The notes under the pieces are model-generated. The model was not told the DNA's origin. It did no database searches and was given only the letters and a program-made list of their open reading frames with translations. Positions 1 to 4,773 of a stretch of DNA of 7,387 nt are shown here, in pieces. Position 1 is the stretch's first letter. The number at the start of each line of letters is the position of its first letter. Made by a program: the position numbers and the translations under genes. The DNA is from Paracoccaceae bacterium (GTDB taxonomy: Bacteria > Pseudomonadota > Alphaproteobacteria > Rhodobacterales > Rhodobacteraceae), in assembly GCA_026997055.1 (NCBI GenBank), contig JALWJU010000114.1, positions 1 through 7,387 on the forward strand, read 5' to 3'.

Positions 1-41
1 CCGTGCCGGCCCGGGCGTATTCGCTCAGGGTGCGGGCGGCC

Positions 42-416
42 TCAGGAGGCTTCGGCCACGTTTTCGCAGCCGGCGATTTCGTGGATCATCGAGCGCAGGT
101 GGTTCTTTACCTTTTCGTCGCGAATCGATGTCAGCGCCTGCACCGCCTTTGCCGTCTGGTCATCCATCAGCGTCACGGAGACGGATTCGGATTTGCCCGA
201 GGCGAGCCCTTCGAAGAAATAGGAGGGGGGCACGTCGAGCAGCTGCGACAATTCGTAGAGCTTGCTGGCGGAGACGCGGTTGTAGCCGGTCTCGTATTTC
301 TGCAATTGCTGGAAGGAGAGGCCCAGCTGTCTGGCCACGGCGGACTGGGTCAGGCCGCGCACGAGGCGGGCCTGGCGGATCTTCTTTCCCACATGGATGT
401 CTACAGGATGCACCAT
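42..416 (-). CDS. XRE-family helix-turn-helix transcriptional regulator
   Basis: A 124-residue DNA-binding protein, probably a repressor acting as a dimer in the cytoplasm. The Cro/C1-type helix-turn-helix spans about residues 10-69: GKKIRQARL starts helix 1, LTQSAVARQLG (22-32) is helix 2, and SFQQLQKYETG (34-44) is the recognition helix and following turn. LSQLLDVPPSYFF closes the domain. The C-terminal 50 residues are charged and show no enzyme or sensor domain. This short form, with the recognition stretch FQQLQKYE, is common in alphaproteobacteria, usually as uncharacterised regulators. I chose the ATG at 416 because AAAGGTGA lies just upstream; a longer frame from a TTG at 476 lacks that support and adds residues unlike the family. 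It is transcribed away from the LysR-like gene. An inverted repeat at 429-456 sits just ahead of its start and suggests autoregulation. Its target genes are unknown. The family call is secure; a specific role is not. Confidence 0.9.
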   Translation of the reverse strand: MVHPVDIHVGKKIRQARLVRGLTQSAVARQLGLSFQQLQKYETGYNRVSASKLYELSQLLDVPPSYFFEGLASGKSESVSVTLMDDQTAKAVQALTSIRDEKVKNHLRSMIHEIAGCENVAEAS

Positions 417-428
417 TGATGTCACCTT

Positions 429-456
429 TCGTTTCTTCCCGCAAAAGGAGAAACGA
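429..456. promoter_or_regulatory. Inverted repeat, candidate operator of the XRE gene
   Basis: TCGTTTCT (429-436) and AGAAACGA (449-456) are perfect 8-bp inverted arms with a 12-bp spacer, so the half-site centres are 20 bp apart, close to two helical turns. The repeat lies 13 bp upstream of the XRE start codon. A weak minus-strand -35-like TTGAAA is at 476-471; if it is used, the outer arm would overlap the -10 position. XRE dimers often bind such dyads and repress their own genes. The dyad is seen; the binding is inferred. Confidence 0.4.
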
Positions 457-486
457 TTCTTCGCGCCGTTTTTCAATTGGTTACCC

Positions 487-517
487 TTGTACTGGGGCGG
501 TAAAGAGATGTTATAAT
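487..517 (+). promoter_or_regulatory. Probable sigma-70-type promoter for the LysR-like gene
   Basis: A perfect TATAAT is at 512-517. The best -35 candidate is TTGTAC at 487-492 with a 19-bp spacer, longer than ideal. Transcription would begin near 524 and give a leader of roughly 110 nt before the LysR-like start. The surrounding 470-580 stretch is clearly lower in G+C than its neighbours. On the other strand the same bases give TATAAC (515-510), so the site could also serve the divergent XRE gene, although no minus-strand -35 fits it. Confidence 0.45.
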
Positions 518-557
518 GATGGATGATTTGTGCACCATCTCGCTAAAGGGAGGTGCA

Positions 558-643
558 AGAGGAGGAAAACATTGACATATTCGTTGCAGGCGGGAGTGCG
601 CTTCTGGCGGGAGGGGCGGGGCGGAGATGCGCGCCATGGGTGA
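558..643 (+). other. Strong Shine-Dalgarno followed by a 23-codon open frame (possible leader peptide)
   Basis: AGAGGAGG (558-565) is followed after 6 nt by a TTG at 572 that opens a 23-codon frame ending in TGA at 641-643. The peptide would begin MTYSLQAGVRF. Its stop lies across the start of the LysR-like gene in the arrangement ATGGGTGA, the same 8-nt overlap seen at the livM-livG junction. This fits a translated leader coupled to the regulator. The alternative reading is that TTGACA (572-577) is a -35 box, but no good -10 follows 16-18 bp later. It is too short to judge by composition. Confidence 0.25.
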
Positions 644-1511
644 ATTCAGCCCCTCGCCGCTGCTGTTCGAGCAGATGCGCAGCTTCGTCGAGCTGGCCCA
701 GACCCTCAATCTGTCCGAGGCGGTGAAGAATCTGAACAGCACCCGCCAGACCGTGCGCCGCCACATCGCCAGCCTCGAAGAGGTGCGTGGCGAGCCGCTG
801 TTCCGGCTCGAGGATCGCCGCTACGCGCTGACCCCGGCCGGCAAGCGCGCGCTTCGCGAGGCGCAGGAGCTGCTGGCGCGGGCGCGCTCCTGGGTGCAGG
901 ATGCTTCGGGTCACCGGCGGGGGCTGTTCTACCTGACCGCTTCCCATGACGAGGGCTTTACCTATTTCCTGCAGCAGCAGCCGCTCAGCCTGATGTGGAA
1001 CAGCGATTCCGACCTGCTGCCATACGGTCTGCGCTGCTGGGCCGAGGCGCGCGGGCAGATCGAGCATCCGGCCTTTCAGAAGATCCGCCCCTGGCTGATG
1101 ATCTTTCGTCGCCTGGCCGATGACTGGGTCTGCGTGGAGGTGGGGGAGAAGTCGTCCTTTGCCACCTGGTATGGCTGGGAGCGCACCCGCTCTTCGGTCG
1201 GCCACGGCATTGCCAGCCTGCCCGGGGGCAGCGGCTTTGCCGATCTGCTCAGCCAGCCCTTTCAGGAGACGCGCACCCATGAGGGCGTGCGGCTCGATCA
1301 CATCCACACCCGTATCCCCATGCCCGGCCATGAGGAGCCGGTGCCCATCACCTATGAACGTCTGCTGATGGGCTGTTTCTTTCCCGACGGATCCGGGGCG
1401 ATCGGGGCGCTGATCAACCGCACCTACAACGTGCAGATCGACGGTCTGCCCGAAGGCATGGCCCGCTCCATGCCGGCCGACCGGGTGATGGTATTCGAGC
1501 CGCCGGAGTGA
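636..1511 (+). CDS. LysR-type HTH regulator with an atypical C-terminal domain
   Basis: A 291-residue predicted transcriptional regulator. The N-terminal winged helix is LysR-like: residues 9-70 carry FVELAQTLNLSEAVKNL, then TRQTVRRHIASLE as the recognition helix, then PLFRLEDRRYALTPAG as the wing. A linker helix runs to about residue 95. The remainder does not show the usual LysR periplasmic-binding-protein-like effector domain. Instead it has an aromatic-rich stretch, WLMIFRRLADDWVCVEVG from residue 153, followed by SSFATWYGWERTRSSVG, and ends in NRTYNVQIDGLPEGMA; these could belong to a PAS-like or other ligand-sensing fold, which is a guess. The ATG at 636 has GGAG 9 nt upstream; an ATG at 627 is possible, with GGAGG 12 nt away. 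It lies upstream of the GNAT-like gene and the importer on the same strand, so it may regulate them, but it also has its own promoter region. Confidence 0.8.
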   Translation: MGEFSPSPLLFEQMRSFVELAQTLNLSEAVKNLNSTRQTVRRHIASLEEVRGEPLFRLEDRRYALTPAGKRALREAQELLARARSWVQDASGHRRGLFYLTASHDEGFTYFLQQQPLSLMWNSDSDLLPYGLRCWAEARGQIEHPAFQKIRPWLMIFRRLADDWVCVEVGEKSSFATWYGWERTRSSVGHGIASLPGGSGFADLLSQPFQETRTHEGVRLDHIHTRIPMPGHEEPVPITYERLLMGCFFPDGSGAIGALINRTYNVQIDGLPEGMARSMPADRVMVFEPPE

Positions 1512-1561
1512 GGTGCCGCGCCCGGGCTTGCGCCATGGCGGGGAGTGCAAGGGCGCATGAG

Positions 1562-1578
1562 GCGGGCAAGGCGCCCGC
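1562..1578 (+). other. GC-rich hairpin after the LysR-like gene
   Basis: GCGGGC (1562-1567) and GCCCGC (1573-1578) form a 6-bp stem with a 5-nt loop about 50 nt after the stop codon. No T-tract follows. The next 30 bases are C-rich and poor in G, which would suit a Rho-dependent end, but this is weak evidence for termination. Confidence 0.25.
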
Positions 1579-1581
1579 GAT

Positions 1582-1607
1582 GCCCCGCCGCCCCGCCGCC
1601 CCGCCCC
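1582..1607. repeat. Octamer GCCCCGCC repeated three times; G-quadruplex motif on the minus strand
   Basis: GCCCCGCC occurs three times without a gap (1582-1589, 1590-1597, 1598-1605). The C4 runs at 1583-1586, 1591-1594, 1599-1602 and 1604-1607 give, on the minus strand, four G4 runs with loops of 1, 4 and 4 nt, a textbook G-quadruplex motif. The plus strand is the matching i-motif sequence. It lies in the spacer between the LysR-like and GNAT-like genes. For rightward transcription the G-rich strand is the template. The repeat could also change copy number by slippage. Confidence 0.7.
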
Positions 1608-1634
1608 GCCGCAAGGGCCGGCGGCAGGCATTTC

Positions 1635-1662
1635 CACGGCGCATGATTCACGGCGCACGATC
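1635..1662. repeat. Tandem 14-bp direct repeat upstream of the GNAT-like gene
   Basis: CACGGCGCATGATT (1635-1648) is followed directly by CACGGCGCACGATC (1649-1662), with 12 of 14 positions identical. The copies lie 42-69 bp upstream of the candidate -10 at 1704, where an activator might bind. The 14-bp spacing does not match a helical turn, so simple tandem occupation of one DNA face is not implied. Confidence 0.5.
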
Positions 1663-1680
1663 TCCCAGACGTTGTTTTTT

Positions 1681-1709
1681 TTCGCTTTTACACTCCTTCA
1701 GGTTACAAT
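1681..1709 (+). promoter_or_regulatory. Probable promoter of the GNAT-like gene
   Basis: TACAAT at 1704-1709 matches the -10 consensus at five of six positions. The hexamer 17 bp upstream, TTCGCT (1681-1686), is a poor -35. An eight-T run just ahead (1674-1682) makes the region AT-rich against a GC-rich background. Transcription would begin near 1716 and leave a leader of about 28 nt. The weak -35 suggests dependence on an activator. Confidence 0.4.
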
Positions 1710-1736
1710 CCGGGCAGGCGGGGCCGTCTGAAGGAG
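1693..1736. promoter_or_regulatory. 9-bp inverted repeat that includes the Shine-Dalgarno of the GNAT-like gene
   Basis: CTCCTTCAG (1693-1701) and CTGAAGGAG (1728-1736) are perfect inverted arms 26 bp apart. The right arm contains AAGGAG (1731-1736), the ribosome binding site for the ATG at 1744, and the left arm is its exact anti-Shine-Dalgarno. In a transcript starting upstream of 1693 the two would pair and hide the site. If transcription begins near 1716, the left arm is not transcribed and the dyad could only be a DNA operator flanking the -10. Confidence 0.45.
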
Positions 1737-1743
1737 AGGATTG

Positions 1744-2448
1744 ATGACCATTCACGATACATTCGCCGGGGCGCAGTTTGCCGCTTCCATTGCCAATCTG
1801 GCCGAAAGCAGGGGGATGCGCCTGCAGGTGGGCGATGACTTCCAGCATTATGCCGACATGGTTGCCGAATTGCGCGCCGATCAGCCCCTGGGCGATCCGT
1901 TCAACCTGGAAAAACAGGAGCTTACCCCCGAAAATGCCTTCTGGGTAGCGGGTTGGGACCGGCGTGGAAATCTGGTCCACACCCAGGCCGTGCGCCGGCT
2001 GCAGATTGCCACGAACCTGGCCGATTACCTGGGGCGGAAGTTTCGTGCCTTTCCACCTTCGGGGGTGGCGCTGGACAAGGCGCGCTCGACCTATACGCCG
2101 GGCCCGGGCGCGCGCAGGATTCGCGGTGTGGTGTGCTATCACGGCGAAGCCTGGCTCAGGGCGGGCAAGGGGGGCTTTCGCGGCACCGGCATCGCCGGGG
2201 CGCTGGCGCGCTTCGCCATGACCAGCGCGGTGCTGCGCTGGTCGCCCGATTACATCTTCTGTTTCGTGCCCGAGGGGCTGGCCTTTCGCGGCCTGGTCGA
2301 GCGCGAGGGCTACATGCACACCGACCCCGGCGCGCTCAGCTGGAAGCTGCGCGAGGGAGGCGAGCTGCGCGGCTTCATGGGCTGGATGGGGCGCGAGGAC
2401 CTGACCCACATGATGGGCATCCCCACCGAGACGCTGCTGGTCGCCTGA
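1744..2448 (+). CDS. GNAT-like acyltransferase-fold protein of unknown function
   Basis: A 234-residue soluble protein with no signal peptide or membrane segment. I do not recognise a named family. The centre resembles motif A of GNAT N-acetyltransferases, the acetyl-CoA pyrophosphate loop: R146-GTG-I-A151 fits R/Q-x-x-G-x-G/A and is followed by a helix (GALARFAMTSAVLRW). CFVPEGLAFRGLVEREGY then reads like the strand and helix of motif B. The first 130 residues are less typical; WVAGWDRRGNLVHTQAVRR could be the early GNAT strands. Acetyl-CoA binding and any substrate are inference. The start is the ATG at 1744, 7 nt after AAGGAG; the TTG at 1741 is too close. It has its own promoter region and lies 200 bp upstream of the importer on the same strand. 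A small-molecule modifying enzyme for the transported solute is one possibility among many. Confidence 0.75.
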   Translation: MTIHDTFAGAQFAASIANLAESRGMRLQVGDDFQHYADMVAELRADQPLGDPFNLEKQELTPENAFWVAGWDRRGNLVHTQAVRRLQIATNLADYLGRKFRAFPPSGVALDKARSTYTPGPGARRIRGVVCYHGEAWLRAGKGGFRGTGIAGALARFAMTSAVLRWSPDYIFCFVPEGLAFRGLVEREGYMHTDPGALSWKLREGGELRGFMGWMGREDLTHMMGIPTETLLVA

Positions 2449-2528
2449 GCGGCGACGGGGCCGGGCCGGAGACGGCGACCGGCGCAACCGGCGGGAAAAG
2501 CTGGCGGAAAAGTGTCGCGCCCGGGCGC

Positions 2529-2561
2529 AAGGAGGTGGATTTGCCGAGGCCTGTTGCGTAG
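2529..2561 (+). other. Full-length Shine-Dalgarno with a six-codon open frame
   Basis: AAGGAGGT (2529-2536) is a complete match to the anti-Shine-Dalgarno of 16S rRNA. A TTG at 2541, 4 nt further on, opens a six-codon frame (M-P-R-P-V-A) closed by TAG at 2559-2561. No longer gene begins here. It may be a leader peptide ahead of the importer, a remnant, or chance. The spacing is slightly short for an efficient start. Confidence 0.25.
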
Positions 2562-2585
2562 AACGGGCTGTGCAGTCAATATGCA
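2554..2585 (+). promoter_or_regulatory. Candidate promoter and operator region of the importer operon
   Basis: TTGCGT (2554-2559) and CAATAT (2577-2582) stand 17 bp apart as a weak -35/-10 pair. They lie in the only AT-rich dip of the 200-bp spacer before the binding-protein gene. TGCA occurs at 2571-2574 and again at 2582-2585, a short symmetric pair that could be a regulator half-site. Further on, alternative short GGGC/GCCC hairpins are possible at 2603-2622, just ahead of the Shine-Dalgarno. None of these is strong on its own. Confidence 0.25.
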
Positions 2586-2648
2586 ATCAGGATGGGTGGC
2601 GCGGGCTTCCGCCCAGGCGGGCCCGGCGTATCTGGAGGGAGGAAAGAG

Positions 2649-3800
2649 ATGAGAGCGAAATCACTGTTTCTGGCCACGGCGGTGGCCTCGGCTCTGGCAT
2701 TGGCGGCAGCGCCGGGCGCCCGGGCCGAGGGGATCAAGGTCGGCATGATCACCACGCTTTCGGGCGGCGGTGCGTCGCTGGGCGTGGATGTGCGCGACGG
2801 CTTCATGCTGGCGGTGAAGATGTCCGGGCGCGACGATATCGAGGTGGTCATCGAGGACGACCAGCGCAAGCCCGACATCGCCGTGCAACTGGCCGACAAG
2901 ATGATCCAGTCCGACCGGGTGGACCTGCTCACCGGCATCATCTGGTCCAATCTGGCGCTGGCGGTGGTGCCCGCGGCCGTGGCCCAGGGCAAGTTCTACC
3001 TCTCGCCCAATGCCGGGCCTTCGCAACTGGCCGGCGCCGGCTGCGATCCGCTGCACTTCAACGTCGCCTGGCAGAATGACGACCTGCCCGCCGCCGCCGG
3101 CACCTATCTCGCCGCCGAGGGCTTTGACAACACCCTGCTGCTGGCGCCCAACTACCCGGCCGGCCACGACATGGTGAACGGCTTCAAGCGCACCTTCACC
3201 GGCGGCATCAACGGCGAGATCTTCACCAAGCTCGGCCAGAAGGACTACGCCGCCGAGATCGCCCAGATCCGCGCCTCGGGCGCCGACAGCGTGTTCTTCT
3301 TCCTGCCCGGGGGCATGGGGATTTCCTTCCTCAAGCAATATGCCGACAGCGGCGTGGACATCCCGCTCTTCGGCCCGGCCTTCAGCTTCGACCAGGGCAT
3401 CCTGCAGGCGGTGGGCGATGCGGCGCTGGGCGTGCGCAACACCTCGCAATGGAACAAGGATATCGACAATCCGGCCAACAAGGCCTTTGTCGAGGCGTTT
3501 CAGGCCGAATACGGGCGCCTGCCCTCGCTCTATGCCAGCCAGGGCTATGATACCGCGAACCTGATGATCAGCGCCATGGAAAAGGCCGATGTGAGCGACA
3601 CGGATGCCTTCCGCGCGGCGCTGGAAGAAGCGGATTTCGACTCCGTGCGCGGCAAATTCTCCTTTGCGCCCAATCACTTCCCCGTGCAGGACATCTATGT
3701 GCGCGAAGTGATCAAGGAAGGCGACGTGTTCACCAACCGGATCGTCGGCGTGGCCGCGACCGACTTCGTGAACGCTTACGTCGATCAGTGCAAGATGTAA
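2649..3800 (+). CDS. Periplasmic substrate-binding protein of a HAAT-type (Liv-like) ABC importer
   Basis: A 383-residue solute receptor that would deliver ligand to the LivH/LivM channel encoded next. A Sec signal peptide covers residues 1-26: a basic MRAK start, an alanine/leucine core and cleavage after ARA, so export to the periplasm is expected. The mature protein is a type I periplasmic-binding fold (Peripla_BP_6): KVGMITTLSGGGASLG at its start, then alternating strands and helices to the end. YPAGHDMVNGFKR, FFLPGGMG and NHFPVQDIYVREV (from residue 342) resemble the subgroup predicted to bind aromatic or related acids rather than leucine; this is recalled similarity, so the ligand is open. 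Cys132 and Cys381 could form a disulfide. I chose the ATG at 2649 because GGAGG lies 6 nt upstream and the signal peptide begins there; an upstream ATG at 2592 would add 19 residues unlike a signal sequence. It is the first gene of the transport operon. Confidence 0.93.
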   Translation: MRAKSLFLATAVASALALAAAPGARAEGIKVGMITTLSGGGASLGVDVRDGFMLAVKMSGRDDIEVVIEDDQRKPDIAVQLADKMIQSDRVDLLTGIIWSNLALAVVPAAVAQGKFYLSPNAGPSQLAGAGCDPLHFNVAWQNDDLPAAAGTYLAAEGFDNTLLLAPNYPAGHDMVNGFKRTFTGGINGEIFTKLGQKDYAAEIAQIRASGADSVFFFLPGGMGISFLKQYADSGVDIPLFGPAFSFDQGILQAVGDAALGVRNTSQWNKDIDNPANKAFVEAFQAEYGRLPSLYASQGYDTANLMISAMEKADVSDTDAFRAALEEADFDSVRGKFSFAPNHFPVQDIYVREVIKEGDVFTNRIVGVAATDFVNAYVDQCKM

Positions 3801-3810
3801 GAAAGCGTTC

Positions 3811-3839
3811 GGGCCGGCCGGCGGCGGCCGGTGCGGCCC
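3811..3839 (+). other. Strong stem-loop between the binding-protein and permease genes
   Basis: GGGCCG (3811-3816) pairs with CGGCCC (3834-3839), and GCCG (3817-3820) with CGGC (3825-3828), leaving a 5-nt bulge. An alternative is a 7-bp stem, CCGGCCG/CGGCCGG (3814-3820/3825-3831), with a GCGG loop. No T-tract follows, so it is not a classical terminator. In binding-protein operons such hairpins often protect the upstream message from 3' decay and reduce expression of the permeases. That role here is inferred. Confidence 0.55.
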
Positions 3840-3840
3840 G

Positions 3841-3856
3841 GCGCGCGCGCGCATGT
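3841..3856. other. Alternating purine-pyrimidine tract over the livH start
   Basis: Twelve bases of (GC)6 run into the ATG and continue alternating through ATGT, 16 bp in total. Alternating GC is the sequence most prone to adopt Z-DNA under negative supercoiling. The tract fills the position where a Shine-Dalgarno would be expected, and none is present within 20 nt of the livH start. Confidence 0.5.
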
Positions 3857-4773
3857 CACTGATTCTCGTCATCGAGCAGGTCCTGAACGGGCTTCAGTCC
3901 GGCGTCATGCTGTTTCTCATGGCTGCGGGGCTGACGCTGATCTTCGGCGTCATGGGGCTGATCAACCTCGCCCACGGCTCGCTCTACATGATCGGCGCCT
4001 TCGCCGCGGCGGCGGTGGCGGGGGCGACGGGCTCCTTCCTGCTGGGGCTCGCGGCGGCGCTGGCGGCCTCGGCGGCGGCCGGCGCGCTGATCGAGGCAAG
4101 TGTGCTGCGCCGCCTTTACGGGCGCGACCATCTGGACCAGGTGCTGGCCACCTTCGCGCTGATCCTGATCTTTTCCGAGGGCACGCGCTGGCTGTTCGGC
4201 TCCTTTCCGCTCTATCTCGACATACCCGACTGGCTCTCGGGGCCGGTGCTGCTGCCCGGCGGCATCCACTACCCGCTCTACCGGCTGGCGATCATCGGGG
4301 TCGGGCTCCTCGTGGCTTTCGGCCTCTTCGCCCTGATCAGCCGCACCCGGATCGGCATCCGTATCCGGGCGGGCGAGGCGGACCGGGAGATGATCGGCGC
4401 CCTCGGGGTCAATATCTCGGTGCTCTACACGCTGGTCTTTGCGCTGGGCGCGGCGCTGGCGGGGCTGGCGGGGGCGCTGATCGGGGCGATCCAGTCGGTG
4501 CAGGTGGGCATGGGCGAGCCGGTGATGATCCTCGCCTTCGTGGTGATCGTGATCGGCGGGATCGGCTCGATCCGGGGCGCGCTGGTGGGCGCGCTGCTGG
4601 TGGGGCTCACCGACACGCTGGGGCGGATCTTCCTGCCGATGCTGTTCGGGCTGTTCATGGAGCCGACCGCGGCGACCACCACCGGCTCGGCCCTGGCCAG
4701 CATGTCGATCTACATCCTGATGGCGGCGGTGCTGCTGGTGAAGCCCACGGGGCTTTACGGGAGCGCGGGCTGA
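3853..4773 (+). CDS. livH: HAAT-type ABC importer, LivH-like permease
   Basis: A 306-residue inner-membrane protein and one half of the translocation channel. It is hydrophobic almost throughout, with about eight predicted membrane segments. The LivH hallmark GLTLIFGVMGLINLAHGS lies at residues 26-43. The cytoplasmic loop ADREMIGALGV (about 176-186) followed by a hydrophobic helix corresponds to the EAA-type contact with the ATPases, and VIVIGGIGSIRGALVGA is the conserved late segment. Length is normal for the family. The ATG at 3853 is the only in-frame start that keeps the first helix, yet it has no Shine-Dalgarno; a hairpin and a (GC)6 tract precede it. Its stop TGA shares one base with the livM start. 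The symbol names the family; the solute need not be a branched-chain amino acid. Confidence 0.93.
   Translation: MSLILVIEQVLNGLQSGVMLFLMAAGLTLIFGVMGLINLAHGSLYMIGAFAAAAVAGATGSFLLGLAAALAASAAAGALIEASVLRRLYGRDHLDQVLATFALILIFSEGTRWLFGSFPLYLDIPDWLSGPVLLPGGIHYPLYRLAIIGVGLLVAFGLFALISRTRIGIRIRAGEADREMIGALGVNISVLYTLVFALGAALAGLAGALIGAIQSVQVGMGEPVMILAFVVIVIGGIGSIRGALVGALLVGLTDTLGRIFLPMLFGLFMEPTAATTTGSALASMSIYILMAAVLLVKPTGLYGSAG

Noticed and set aside
1..41. A stretch open to the window edge on the minus strand after the XRE stop codon
   Set aside because: It has coding-like GC bias over 13 codons, but no start codon lies in frame within the window, so no gene can be supported.
543..1658. A 371-codon open frame on the minus strand opposite the LysR-like gene
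   Set aside because: The plus-strand protein has a clear HTH with good start signals; the antisense product shows no domain.
1671..1690. An eight-T run as the tail of an intrinsic terminator for the LysR-like gene
   Set aside because: No stable hairpin ends immediately before it; the nearest structure is the direct repeat at 1635-1662. It fits better as part of an AT-rich promoter.
2475..2495. A short direct repeat of ACCGGCG
   Set aside because: Seven-base matches are common by chance in sequence this rich in G+C.
2661..3872. A 403-codon open frame on the minus strand opposite the binding-protein gene
   Set aside because: Rich in His, Gly and Val with no recognisable domain and no upstream ribosome binding site; it is the complement of a well-supported gene.
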